Below the pieces are notes generated by a model. That model worked only from the letters and a program-made list of their open reading frames with translations. It searched no databases and had not been told where the DNA came from. A stretch of DNA of 26,470 nucleotides. It comes from Hungatella sp. UBA5385 (GTDB taxonomy: Bacteria > Bacillota > Clostridia > Lachnospirales > Lachnospiraceae). Position 1 is the first letter of the stretch. Every line of letters starts with the position of its first letter. The position numbers were made by a program, and so were the translations under genes. The stretch covers positions 1-26,470 of the forward strand of contig DHOR01000008.1 of assembly GCA_002409995.1 (NCBI GenBank). Reading direction: 5' to 3'. Shown one piece after another: positions 14,234 through 22,562 of this stretch.

Positions 14234-14248
14234 AAAGAGGGTAAAAAA

Positions 14249-15094
14249 TTGATAAAGTACAATCATGGTTCTTTTGGAATACTGGACCTGGCAGAATTGG
14301 AGGGCAATCCGCTGATTTTGTTAGACGGAGGGATTGAGCGGCGCAGTGGGGAACACTATGATTTCTATAATGACAGACGAAGCGGTTACAATGGTTATTT
14401 ATTTCAATATACCCTAAGAGGTCAGGGCATTTTTGAAAAGGATGGGATTACCTATGAGATAACAAAAGGAATGGGATTTTTAGTATCATTTCCTGAGAGC
14501 AGCAGATATTATCTCCCTGAACATGGTGATTGGGAGTTTATCTATCTTCACTTTGATGGAATGGGAGCAGAGCCATTTATCAGAAAGATGAACCAGATCT
14601 GTGGCAGCCCATTTTACCTTGCTGAGGACAGTTTTCCTTCCAGGATGACAATAGAACTTCAGAAGAAACTGGCAGAAGGTGCAAGACTGAAAAAATACGA
14701 AGATGGGGAATTTCTCTACAGTTTCTTATGCGCGCTGCTGAGAGAATTGGAGCATCCTTCAGAGAAAGGGGCTGGTTCCATTAGTAAGCGGGCAGATGAG
14801 ATTATGAACAGCCGGTATGGTGAGCTAAATGGAGTAGAGGAGGTGGCGGAAAGATTAGGAATATCCTTTTCTCACTTAAGCCGTACCTTTAAACAGGAAA
14901 CAGGAATCAGCCCGGTAGTAAGGCTGACCCAGATTCGCATTCAAAATGCAATGAAGGACCTTTTGAGCACAGAAGAGAAAATCGAGAGGATTGCTGAGAA
15001 AAATGGCTTTACAAACGGTAATTATTTCTGTAAGGTCTTTCGGAAATTGACAGGGCTATCTCCAGGGGAGTACAGAAGGAGAGGCAGCAGGTAA
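14249..15094 (+). CDS. AraC family transcriptional regulator
   Basis: A 281-residue AraC-type regulator. The N-terminal part (about 1-165) fits a cupin-like sugar-sensing domain with YLFQYTLRGQGIFEKDG and the WEFIYLHFDG segment. The C-terminal double HTH occupies about 185-281: VEEVAERLGISFSHLSRTFK with QETGISPVVRLTQIRIQNA, then IERIAEKNGFTNGNYFCKVFRK with LTGLSPGEYRR. The start is TTG 14249, with GAGG (14237-14240) 8 bases upstream. It is divergent from the GH27 gene, which it probably activates in response to an alpha-galactoside. The length is normal and nothing is broken. Confidence 0.92.
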   Translation: MIKYNHGSFGILDLAELEGNPLILLDGGIERRSGEHYDFYNDRRSGYNGYLFQYTLRGQGIFEKDGITYEITKGMGFLVSFPESSRYYLPEHGDWEFIYLHFDGMGAEPFIRKMNQICGSPFYLAEDSFPSRMTIELQKKLAEGARLKKYEDGEFLYSFLCALLRELEHPSEKGAGSISKRADEIMNSRYGELNGVEEVAERLGISFSHLSRTFKQETGISPVVRLTQIRIQNAMKDLLSTEEKIERIAEKNGFTNGNYFCKVFRKLTGLSPGEYRRRGSR

Positions 15095-15113
15095 AAGAAC
15101 CGTCAGAGTACCT

Positions 15114-15142
15114 TTGACTTCCAGAGGAAAATCTACTATAAT
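15114..15142 (+). promoter_or_regulatory. Promoter of the MATE transporter gene
   Basis: TTGACT (15114-15119) and a perfect TATAAT (15137-15142) with a 17-base spacer. The leader to ATG 15227 is about 78 bases, with no clear riboswitch fold. Confidence 0.75.
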
Positions 15143-15226
15143 ATGCCAGGAACCGGATGAGTGCAGCACTGATAGATTCCGTGATTCTATATATTTATTT
15201 TACACGAAAGCATAAGGAGATTTTAT

Positions 15227-16570
15227 ATGGCAAAAACTAGAACTATGACTGAAGGAACGCCATGGAAGCTGATTTTTAATTTTTCTATACCTTTGATGTT
15301 TGGCAATGTATTTCAGCAGCTATATACAGTAGTGGATACCATGATTGTAGGAAAGGCGCTGGGAGTTTCTGCGCTGGCTGCTTTAGGAGCTGCAGACTGG
15401 CTCAGCTGGATGGCTCTGGGTATGATTCAGGGAATCACTCAGGGATTTTCAATACTTATGGCTTTTGAATTCGGTGCGGGAAATCATGGAAAGCTTCGCA
15501 AAGTCGTTGGCAATTCTTCTGTACTTTCATGTTTTGGAGCTGTGATTTTAATGATTGTGACTCAACTGGCTGCAAGACCTGTTTTAGGGCTTTTAAAGAC
15601 TCCTGAATCAATTATAGGACCAAGTCTTTTATATTTAAGAATTATGTTTTTGGGGATTCCGGCAGTTATGGCTTATAACCTTCAGGCTGCAGTCCTTCGT
15701 GCTCTTGGAGATGGCAAAACGCCTCTTCAGGCAATGATAGTAGCTTCCATTGTCAATATTGGACTTGATTTGCTCTTTGTTATGGGATTTGGCTGGGGAA
15801 TCGGAGGTGCTGCATGGGCAACAATCATAGCTCAGGCATGTTCTGCTGTATACTGTTTTGCAGTTGTAAGGAAAATAGAGATTCTATCATTGCAAAAGAG
15901 TGATTTTACGGTGGAATCAGGGCTTGCAGGACGTTTGATGGAGATGGGACTTCCCATGTCCTTCCAAAGCTGCATTATCGCTATTGGAGGGATGATTGTC
16001 CAGTCTGTAGTCAACCGCTTTGGAGTGTTGTTTATCGCAGGATTTACAGCTACCAATAAGCTCTATGGACTTTTAGAGGTTGCAGCAACCTCCTACGGAT
16101 ACTCCATGACAACCTATGTAAGTCAGAACCTGGGAGGCGGCAGCGTAAAAAGGATTAAGCAGGGAATGCGTTCAGGTCTGATTCTGGGAACCATCACTTC
16201 TGCTGTTATTGCGCTTGCCATGATTCTTCTGGGAAAACCCATTTTAAGCTTATTTATTACAGCCACACCGGAGGAAGCTCAGACTGTCCTTGGGATTGCT
16301 TATCACTATCTGGTGATTATGAGCGTATTCCTGCCGATTCTCTATCTGCTCTATGTGGTAAGGTCTGCAATTCAGGGAATGGGCAATACATTTCTGCCAT
16401 TGATGTCAGGTATTATGGAACTGGTCATGCGTACAGGTGCAGCGCTTTTGCTGCCTCTTCTTGTGGGTCAGGAAGGAGTGTTATATGCGGAGGTTCTGGC
16501 ATGGATTGGCGCAGATATTGTTTTAATTATAAGTTATTTTGTTAAGATAAAGGGATTGGAGAAACAGTAA
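15227..16570 (+). CDS. MATE family efflux transporter
   Basis: A 447-residue integral membrane protein of the MATE family, with about 12 hydrophobic segments in two repeated halves. It opens TPWKLIFNFSIPLMFGNVFQQLYTVVDTMIVG in pieces typical of the family (residues 11-42), and later has ATSYGYSMTTYVSQNLGGG, the matching motif at the start of the second half. MATE proteins export organic cations or drugs using Na+ or H+ gradients; the substrate here is unknown. AAGGAG (15214-15219) lies 7 bases before the ATG, and the gene has its own strong promoter. The DUF1275 membrane protein starts 2 bases after its stop, so the two form an operon. Confidence 0.93.
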   Translation: MAKTRTMTEGTPWKLIFNFSIPLMFGNVFQQLYTVVDTMIVGKALGVSALAALGAADWLSWMALGMIQGITQGFSILMAFEFGAGNHGKLRKVVGNSSVLSCFGAVILMIVTQLAARPVLGLLKTPESIIGPSLLYLRIMFLGIPAVMAYNLQAAVLRALGDGKTPLQAMIVASIVNIGLDLLFVMGFGWGIGGAAWATIIAQACSAVYCFAVVRKIEILSLQKSDFTVESGLAGRLMEMGLPMSFQSCIIAIGGMIVQSVVNRFGVLFIAGFTATNKLYGLLEVAATSYGYSMTTYVSQNLGGGSVKRIKQGMRSGLILGTITSAVIALAMILLGKPILSLFITATPEEAQTVLGIAYHYLVIMSVFLPILYLLYVVRSAIQGMGNTFLPLMSGIMELVMRTGAALLLPLLVGQEGVLYAEVLAWIGADIVLIISYFVKIKGLEKQ

Positions 16571-16572
16571 AA

Positions 16573-17256
16573 ATGATAGGTATGAAAAAAGTAGAAAAGC
16601 AGATGTCAGACTCCATGGTGCTGGCAGTTGTGCTTACCATTGTAGGAGGGTTTTTGGCAGCTTATTCCTATAATTGCAGAGGAGGGGTATTTGCCTATGC
16701 ACAGACAGGCAATATAGTGCTGTTGGGGCAGCATCTGTCTCAGGGGGAGTGGTCCAGGGCTTTGGCTAATTTATATTCTATTCTGGCATTTGTGGCTGGC
16801 AGCTATGTTTCAGAGCTGATGCGTCAGTGCTGTAAGGATTATGAAAAGCTCCACTGGCGTCAGATTGTTCTGGTTGTGGAAATATTGATACTCATTGCAG
16901 CAGGTTTTATGCCTCAGAGTCTGAATACTCTGGTTATTATTCTGATGTCCTTTGCCAGTGCAGTTCAGGTTGAAAGCTTCCGTAAGGCTAAGGGATTTCC
17001 CTACACAACTACATTGTGTGTCACTAATTTAAGAAGTGCTACAGAAGCAATGTGCAGATACCATGTGACAAAAGATCCTGAGATGAAAAGCAAAAGCCTC
17101 CATTACTATTTTATTGTTATAGTTTTTGCAGCAGGAGCGGCGGCAGGAGCTGTATTATCAAGCCGTATTGGGGACCGTGCCATCTGGGCAGCTGCGGCTT
17201 TATTGTTTGCAGGTTTTGTGATGATGTTTATAAAAGAAAGCGGTACCAATCAATAA
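16573..17256 (+). CDS. DUF1275 (YoaK-like) membrane protein
   Basis: The 227-residue protein matches DUF1275. It carries TIVGGFLAAYSYNCRGGVFAY followed by AQTGNIVLLGQ (about 24-50) and has about six hydrophobic segments, so it is an inner-membrane protein of unknown transport role. GGAGAA (16558-16563) inside the end of the MATE gene is its ribosome binding site. ATG 16582 (three codons later) is an alternative start. It is cotranscribed with the MATE transporter. No convincing terminator follows its stop. Confidence 0.88.
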   Translation: MIGMKKVEKQMSDSMVLAVVLTIVGGFLAAYSYNCRGGVFAYAQTGNIVLLGQHLSQGEWSRALANLYSILAFVAGSYVSELMRQCCKDYEKLHWRQIVLVVEILILIAAGFMPQSLNTLVIILMSFASAVQVESFRKAKGFPYTTTLCVTNLRSATEAMCRYHVTKDPEMKSKSLHYYFIVIVFAAGAAAGAVLSSRIGDRAIWAAAALLFAGFVMMFIKESGTNQ

Positions 17257-17314
17257 ATGCAGCATAAGAGATACATAATCAAAGAAATATGTAGGAAGTT
17301 CTAAAAAATATGCA

Positions 17315-17343
17315 TTGTCATTCTCCTTATTCATGTTTATAAT
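17315..17343 (+). promoter_or_regulatory. galE promoter
   Basis: TTGTCA (17315-17320) and a perfect TATAAT (17338-17343) with a 17-base spacer, 33 bases before the ATG. Confidence 0.75.
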
Positions 17344-17376
17344 AAGAGAGAATATTTTATACAGGAGGGTACAACT

Positions 17377-18396
17377 ATGGCAGTATTGGTAACTGGAGGC
17401 GCAGGGTATATTGGAAGCCACACTTGTGTAGAACTATTAAATGCAGGGTTTGAAGTGGTGGTTGTTGATAATTTATGCAATTCCTGTGAGGAATCTATGG
17501 AACGTGTAAGAGAGATAACAGGAAAGGATCTGGCATTTTATGAAGCTGATCTTCTGGATAGAGACACTCTTGAGAAGATTTTTACTGAGCAAAAGATTGA
17601 TTCAGTGATTCATTTTGCAGGCTTAAAGGCTGTTGGTGAGTCTGTATACAAGCCACTTGAATATTATCACAATAATATTACAGGAACCCTTGTGCTCTGT
17701 GATGTAATGAGAAATCATGGAGTGAAAAGCATAGTTTTCAGTTCTTCTGCAACTGTATATGGAGACCCTGCTTTTGTACCTATTACGGAAGAGTGCCCTA
17801 AGGGAGAAATCACCAATCCATACGGCAGAACCAAGGGAATGTTGGAACAGATTCTCACAGATTTACATACTGCTGACCCGGAGTGGAAAGTAATGCTTCT
17901 TCGTTACTTTAACCCTATTGGAGCACATAAATCCGGCAGGATCGGAGAAAATCCAAAAGGAATCCCCAACAATCTGCTTCCTTATATCACACAGGTAGCA
18001 GTTGGCAAACTGGAGAGTCTTGGAGTGTTTGGCAATGATTATGACACACCTGACGGCACCTGTGTCCGTGACTATATCCATGTTGTTGATCTGGCTGACG
18101 GCCATGTAAAAGCTCTGAAGAAGATAGAAAATAATGATGGTGGTGTCTGGATTTACAACTTAGGAACAGGTACAGGCTATAGTGTACTTGATGTAATTCA
18201 TGCATTTGAGGAAGCCAATGACTTAAAGATTCCTTATACCTTTAAGGACAGAAGAGCGGGAGATGTTCCCCAGTGTTATGCAGACCCTGCCAAAGCAGAG
18301 AAAGAGCTGGGCTGGAAGGCTGAGAGAGATTTAAAAGATATGTGCCGTGACTCCTGGAATTGGCAGAAGAATAATCCCGATGGATATGAGAAATAA
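17377..18396 (+). CDS. galE: UDP-glucose 4-epimerase
   Basis: A 339-residue extended short-chain dehydrogenase/reductase, the usual length of GalE. The NAD-binding TGGAGYIGSHT is at residues 6-16, the catalytic Ser is in SSSATVYG (122-129), and the catalytic Tyr and Lys are Y149 and K153 in NPYGRTK. Later LRYFNPIGAH and GDVPQCYADPAKAEKELGW are typical of GalE. It interconverts UDP-galactose and UDP-glucose in the Leloir pathway and supplies UDP-galactose for cell-surface glycans. AGGAGGG (17363-17369) lies 7 bases before the ATG. The gene is monocistronic, with its own strong promoter and terminator. The alpha-galactosidase about 3 kb to the left could feed the same pathway, but galK and galT are not here. 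Confidence 0.95.
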   Translation: MAVLVTGGAGYIGSHTCVELLNAGFEVVVVDNLCNSCEESMERVREITGKDLAFYEADLLDRDTLEKIFTEQKIDSVIHFAGLKAVGESVYKPLEYYHNNITGTLVLCDVMRNHGVKSIVFSSSATVYGDPAFVPITEECPKGEITNPYGRTKGMLEQILTDLHTADPEWKVMLLRYFNPIGAHKSGRIGENPKGIPNNLLPYITQVAVGKLESLGVFGNDYDTPDGTCVRDYIHVVDLADGHVKALKKIENNDGGVWIYNLGTGTGYSVLDVIHAFEEANDLKIPYTFKDRRAGDVPQCYADPAKAEKELGWKAERDLKDMCRDSWNWQKNNPDGYEK

Positions 18397-18413
18397 AGAA
18401 TAATATAAGTTGT

Positions 18414-18450
18414 GTGCTGCAGAATTTAATGATTTTGCAGCACTTTTTTT
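18414..18450 (+). terminator. galE terminator
   Basis: GTGCTGCAGAA (18414-18424) pairs with TTTTGCAGCAC (18433-18443), 11 bp with one G-T pair, followed by TTTTTTT. Confidence 0.9.
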
Positions 18451-18500
18451 GTGAGAAAACAGCCAATATGCAAACGCTTAAATTACCTGATTACACCAAA

Positions 18501-18514
18501 AGAACATTTGTTCT
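18501..18514. promoter_or_regulatory. LexA/SOS-type box 1
   Basis: AGAACATTTGTTCT contains GAAC-N4-GTTC, the core of the Gram-positive LexA box (CGAACRNRYGTTYG as I recall it). It lies just upstream of the -35 of the radical-SAM repair operon. Confidence 0.6.
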
Positions 18515-18522
18515 GAAAGTGC

Positions 18523-18551
18523 TTGAAAAATCAAAATGGATATGATATGAT
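18523..18551 (+). promoter_or_regulatory. Promoter of the radical-SAM DNA-repair pair
   Basis: TTGAAA (18523-18528) and TATGAT (18546-18551) with a 17-base spacer. The two LexA-type boxes bracket it, one upstream of the -35 and one downstream of the -10. Confidence 0.65.
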
Positions 18552-18560
18552 AAAAGAAAA

Positions 18561-18574
18561 AGAACATACGTTCG
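18561..18574. promoter_or_regulatory. LexA/SOS-type box 2
   Basis: AGAACATACGTTCG matches the Gram-positive LexA consensus at all but the first base. It lies about 10 bases after the -10, on the expected transcription start, and abuts the GGGGAGA ribosome binding site. It is 60 bases from box 1. Confidence 0.72.
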
Positions 18575-18584
18575 GGGAGATAAA

Positions 18585-19931
18585 ATGTTAATTCAGGAAG
18601 ATTTAAGCATACAGGAAAAACTCAATATTCTATCAGATGCAGCGAAGTATGATGTAGCCTGTACTTCCAGCGGTGTTGACAGAAAGGGCAAGGCTGGAGG
18701 CATAGGCAACACAGTTGCATCTGGAATTTGTCACAGCTTTTCTGCTGACGGAAGATGTATCTCTCTCCTTAAGATTCTTTTTACCAATCAGTGTGTTTAT
18801 GATTGTAAGTACTGTGTAAACAGAAGCTCCAATGATGTGGTGAGAACGGCTTTTACACCTGATGAGGTGTGTACTCTTACGATGGAATTTTATCGCAGAA
18901 ATTATATAGAGGGTCTGTTTTTAAGTTCGGGAATTATTAACAGTCCTGACTTCACCATGGACCTGATATACCAGGCTTTGAAAAAGCTTCGGTTTCAACA
19001 TCATTTTCACGGATACATTCATGTTAAGGCAATACCTGGCGCAGACCCTGTTCTCATTGAGAAGACTGGGTATCTGGCAGATAGAATGAGCATTAATTTA
19101 GAGCTTCCTACAGCTGACGGCCTGAAAAAATTGGCGCCAGGGAAGACAAGATCGAAGATACTGACTCCTATGAAGCAGATTCAGAAGGGAATTGCCGTCA
19201 ACCGTTATGAGCTGATGGAATACAGGAAGGCACCAAAGTTTGTTCCGGCTGGTCAGAGCACTCAGATGATTGTTGGGGCAACACCGGAGAATGATTACCA
19301 GATGATGATGGTAGCAGAGGCTTTGTATCAGAATTACGACCTGAAACGGGTTTTCTATTCTGCCTTTGTTCCTGTCAATCAGGACAGCAGTCTGCCTGCA
19401 CTTCCCGGCGGACCGCCTCTTCTCAGGGAACACCGGCTATATCAGGCGGACTGGCTTCTGCGTTTTTATGGTTTTAAGGCAGACGAACTGCTGTCTGAAG
19501 ATAAGCCCAATTTTAACGTACTTCTGGACCCTAAGTGTGACTGGGCACTGCGCCATTTAGAACTGTTTCCTGTGGAGATAAACTGTGCTGATTACTACAC
19601 ACTTCTGCGGGTCCCAGGTATGGGTGTTAAGTCTGTTCAGCGGATTCTGGCTGCAAGGCGAAGCGGTCCCCTTGATTTTGATGCATTGAAGAAGATCGGA
19701 GTGGTGCTGAAACGTGCTGTTTATTTTATTACCTGTTCAGGACGGATGATGTATCCGGTAAAGATTGAAGAAGATTATATTACCTCTCATCTGATTGGAG
19801 AAGAGAGGCGAAGATCATGGGATATCAGCACTAAGGGAGCCTATCGTCAGCTATCCCTTTTTGATGATATGAAACTGACTGCAGAGCCGGCTGCCTTTGA
19901 CCAACATTCTATATTAACAGGGAGTATGTAA
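18585..19931 (+). CDS. Putative DNA modification/repair radical SAM protein (TIGR03916 type)
   Basis: A 448-residue radical SAM protein. C70-VYD-C74-KY-C77 is the CX3CX2C motif for the [4Fe-4S] cluster that cleaves SAM. It is preceded by the family-typical SGVDRKGKAGG and GICHSFSADGRCISLLK, and followed by SINLELPT. The C-terminal LLRVPGMGVKSVQRILAARR (about 340-359) is a helix-hairpin-helix, a non-specific DNA-binding element, which supports action on DNA. It fits the family annotated as putative DNA modification/repair radical SAM protein, whose reaction is unknown; comparison with spore photoproduct lyase is only by analogy. The partner gene starts one base after its stop. Two LexA-type boxes around the promoter suggest DNA-damage induction. 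Confidence 0.9.
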   Translation: MLIQEDLSIQEKLNILSDAAKYDVACTSSGVDRKGKAGGIGNTVASGICHSFSADGRCISLLKILFTNQCVYDCKYCVNRSSNDVVRTAFTPDEVCTLTMEFYRRNYIEGLFLSSGIINSPDFTMDLIYQALKKLRFQHHFHGYIHVKAIPGADPVLIEKTGYLADRMSINLELPTADGLKKLAPGKTRSKILTPMKQIQKGIAVNRYELMEYRKAPKFVPAGQSTQMIVGATPENDYQMMMVAEALYQNYDLKRVFYSAFVPVNQDSSLPALPGGPPLLREHRLYQADWLLRFYGFKADELLSEDKPNFNVLLDPKCDWALRHLELFPVEINCADYYTLLRVPGMGVKSVQRILAARRSGPLDFDALKKIGVVLKRAVYFITCSGRMMYPVKIEEDYITSHLIGEERRRSWDISTKGAYRQLSLFDDMKLTAEPAAFDQHSILTGSM

Positions 19932-19932
19932 G

Positions 19933-20814
19933 ATGAAGACAATCTATCTTTGTGACAATACCTTAGAAGGCATTCTATGCGGAGTTTATGATGCATGGAG
20001 CAGCAGAAAGGGTCATGATAATGTAAAACTGGAACTCTGTGACCAGGAGAGGAATATAGAGCTTTTTACTGAATATGAGGAGGTAACCACAGAACAGTGG
20101 AAGGCAGATAAGCTGGTTCTTTCCATCAGGAAGAAGATATCAGAAGCAGCTTATGAAGCGGTTTATAAAGCTTCTCTCAGTAAGGAGCCGGAACGTGCAG
20201 ACAGGATTTACAGATTCCTCATATATGGCTTTCATATAGGGGCAGGGGTGACGGATATGCTGCAGATTCCTGCAGTATTTGATATCTTTACTATATGCCG
20301 CCATCTGGATCATGAAGTACATCTGCTTACCGGATTTGTCCGTTTTGCAGAGATGGAGAATCCTTCTCTCGCAGAGAACAATTCAGCAGTAATTGGCTCA
20401 GCAGCAATCGGTTCAGCAGAGATCGTAGAGCAGCGGTCTTATTTGCAGCGTACCGGTTCTGCCAACAGTATTCTTGTGAGCAAAATCGGGCCAAAGAATG
20501 ATGTGCTGGTGCTGCTTGCACCTCACTTTGCAGACCGGCTGTCCGGTGAGAACTGGATTATATACGATGAAAAGAGAAAGAAGGCGGTGCTTCATCCATC
20601 TAACCGTTCCTGGTTTCTGATGACGCTGGATTCTCCGGAATGGGAGGACTACTTACTAAAAGCAGCTTCACAGGATCAATACGAGGAATTGTGGAAGATT
20701 TTCCGTAAGGGCATAACCATTAAGGAGCGGGTTAATCCTGCCTGTCAGTTGAATCATATGCCATTGCGTTACAGACCCTATATGACAGAGTTTGACCATA
20801 GCTTAAAAGATTAA
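19933..20814 (+). CDS. TIGR03915/DUF4130 family putative DNA-metabolism protein
   Basis: The 293-residue protein fits the DUF4130/TIGR03915 family. It opens TIYLCDNTLEGILCGVYDAW, and has RIYRFLIYGFHIGAGVTDML (about 96-115), then HEVHLLTGFVRFAEMEN and APHFADRLSGENWIIYDEKR. The biochemical function is unknown; members nearly always accompany the radical SAM protein encoded just upstream, and as I recall some occur fused to or next to UdgX-type uracil-DNA glycosylase domains. It starts one base after the stop of its partner, with AGGGAG (19919-19924) as ribosome binding site. An Ile-Gly-Ser-Ala rich insert (about 150-163), encoded by an imperfect tandem repeat, interrupts the middle. It should act with the radical SAM enzyme in DNA repair. 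Confidence 0.87.
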   Translation: MKTIYLCDNTLEGILCGVYDAWSSRKGHDNVKLELCDQERNIELFTEYEEVTTEQWKADKLVLSIRKKISEAAYEAVYKASLSKEPERADRIYRFLIYGFHIGAGVTDMLQIPAVFDIFTICRHLDHEVHLLTGFVRFAEMENPSLAENNSAVIGSAAIGSAEIVEQRSYLQRTGSANSILVSKIGPKNDVLVLLAPHFADRLSGENWIIYDEKRKKAVLHPSNRSWFLMTLDSPEWEDYLLKAASQDQYEELWKIFRKGITIKERVNPACQLNHMPLRYRPYMTEFDHSLKD

Positions 20815-20817
20815 CAA

Positions 20818-20887
20818 GTTTCAAATACAGGTTCTGCTTTTGGCAACTGTATACTCAGCAAATCTGAGCAGATTCTGTGTTTGAAAC
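20818..20887. other. 70-base imperfect hairpin after the repair operon
   Basis: GTTTCAAATACAG (20818-20830) pairs with CTGTGTTTGAAAC (20875-20887), and the stem continues with TCTGC/GCAGA (20833-20837 and 20868-20872), about 20 bp with one mismatch. The loop holds a competing CTCAG/CTGAG pair. Only a loose T-rich stretch (20898-20908) follows. It could be a terminator, the fold of a small RNA, or the remains of a short inverted-repeat element. Confidence 0.5.
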
Positions 20888-20908
20888 AGCCTCTTGCTAT
20901 TTTTATTT

Positions 20909-20931
20909 ATGTCATGTATGATTAGTGACAT
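20909..20931. promoter_or_regulatory. ATGTCA inverted repeat upstream of comM
   Basis: ATGTCA (20909-20914) and TGACAT (20926-20931) form a perfect 6-bp inverted repeat with an 11-base gap, about 95 bases before the comM start. It could be an operator; no regulator is indicated. Confidence 0.3.
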
Positions 20932-21023
20932 AGAATCACTCTATTTCTTTATTTTCTTAAGCAGATGCATTTCCGCATCGTAATTTCCAAACACAGATCA
21001 CAACAGATGAAAGGAGTAAGAAT

Positions 21024-22562
21024 TTGTTCAGTAAAGTTCATACAGTAGGAATTCGGGGAGTCGAGGGTTATCCCATTCTTGTAGAGGCAGATGTCAGCGA
21101 CGGACTGCCTGGTTTTACTATGGTTGGATATCTGGCTTCCGAGGTAAGAGAAGCACAGGACAGAGTCAGAACTGCAATTAGGAATTCTGGTTTTAAACTG
21201 GCTGCAAAAAAAGTCACTATTAATTTATCTCCTGCAGATATTCGCAAGGAGGGAACTGCTTTTGATCTTCCCATTGCAGTTGCAGTTCTGGCGGCTTCCG
21301 GCATTATAGATCCCTCTGCTTTAAGGAGTTGTATTATTTCAGGAGAATTAGGACTGGATGGAGAGGTAAAGCCGGTGAGAGGAACGCTTTCCATTACAGA
21401 AGCTGCAAAGAAAGACGGTAAAACCCGCTGTTTCCTTCCTGAAGAGAATGTTGAGGAGGGGCTTATTACCGAAGGAATGGCTATAACAGGAGTGAACAGG
21501 CTGAGACAACTGGTGGATTATTTAAATTGTCCGTCTTCCATCAGAACTGCTGTAAGAGGCAATGATTTCATGACAGAAGAACAGAATTCTTATGATATGG
21601 ATTTTTCTGAGATCAATGGACAGCTTCTTTTAAGGAGAGCAACTGAGGTTGCGGTGGCAGGTATGCATAACATTCTTTATATAGGACCTGCCGGTGCAGG
21701 TAAAACAATGGCAGCCCAGAGAATTCCTACCATTATGCCTACTCTGTCTCTGGAAGAGAATATAGAGATTTCCAAGATATACAGCATATGCGGACTGCTT
21801 CCTGCAGACCGCCCTTTACTTTCCAGAAGGCCGTTTCGAAGCCCTCATCACACCATCACGCCCCAGGCTCTTACAGGCGGCGGAAGAATACCAAGACCGG
21901 GAGAGATTTCTCTTGCCTCCGGAGGAGTATTATTCTTAGATGAACTTCCCGAATTTCAGAAAAGAAGCATAGAGGTTTTACGCCAGCCTATGGAGGAACG
22001 GAAAATCACAATTTCAAGAATTCATGGTTCTTATGATTATCCTGCCAATGTTATGATTTCTGCTGCTATGAATCCATGCAGCTGTGGTTATTATCCTGAT
22101 CGCAGCAAGTGCAGATGTACACAGCAGCAGGTTAAGAATTATATCAATCGGATATCCAAACCTCTTTTGGATCGTATGGATATTTCCGTAGAAGCGTCCC
22201 CTCTTACCTATGAAGAAATGCAGGGAACAGGGGGAGAATCCTCCTCTGTTATCAGGCAGCGGGTAGAAAAAGCAAGGATCATTCAGAGGGATAGATTAGA
22301 GGGCAGCGGCATTTATTTTAACAGCAGTATGAAACAGACTCATATTGCCGATTTTTGCAAACTGGGCACAGCAGAAAAAGTTTTTTTAAAACAGGTGTTT
22401 TCACAGATGGATATCAGCGCCAGAGGATACAATAAAATCTTAAAAGTAGCCAGAACTATAGCTGATTTAGAGGGCAGTCTGACAATTGAAAAGGAACATT
22501 TGGCAGAGGCGGTAGGATACCGGAATATGGAGACGAAATACTGGGGAGGAAGCAATGGATAA
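21024..22562 (+). CDS. comM: ComM/YifB-like magnesium-chelatase-type AAA+ ATPase
   Basis: A 512-residue protein with the full YifB/ComM layout: an N-terminal Lon-protease-like domain (about 1-165, with ADVSDGLPGFTMVGY), a Mg-chelatase-type AAA+ core with Walker A GPAGAGKT (221-228) and Walker B VLFLDE (302-307), and a C-terminal helical part. It also has the SCGYYPD and C-RC-T segments near residues 351-366. In Haemophilus and related bacteria ComM is a helicase that promotes branch migration during natural transformation; the role in clostridia is inferred. The start is TTG 21024, with AAGGAG (21011-21016) 7 bases upstream. It overlaps dprA by 8 bases, and both act on incoming single-stranded DNA. 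Confidence 0.93.
   Translation: MFSKVHTVGIRGVEGYPILVEADVSDGLPGFTMVGYLASEVREAQDRVRTAIRNSGFKLAAKKVTINLSPADIRKEGTAFDLPIAVAVLAASGIIDPSALRSCIISGELGLDGEVKPVRGTLSITEAAKKDGKTRCFLPEENVEEGLITEGMAITGVNRLRQLVDYLNCPSSIRTAVRGNDFMTEEQNSYDMDFSEINGQLLLRRATEVAVAGMHNILYIGPAGAGKTMAAQRIPTIMPTLSLEENIEISKIYSICGLLPADRPLLSRRPFRSPHHTITPQALTGGGRIPRPGEISLASGGVLFLDELPEFQKRSIEVLRQPMEERKITISRIHGSYDYPANVMISAAMNPCSCGYYPDRSKCRCTQQQVKNYINRISKPLLDRMDISVEASPLTYEEMQGTGGESSSVIRQRVEKARIIQRDRLEGSGIYFNSSMKQTHIADFCKLGTAEKVFLKQVFSQMDISARGYNKILKVARTIADLEGSLTIEKEHLAEAVGYRNMETKYWGGSNG

Noticed and set aside
15143..15226. Structured riboswitch in the MATE leader
   Set aside because: Only short 5-bp pairings can be drawn; no known riboswitch pattern is visible.
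17200..17421. Minus-strand frame across the DUF1275 end and galE start
   Set aside because: No ribosome binding site or family resemblance; it runs across the galE promoter and start region.
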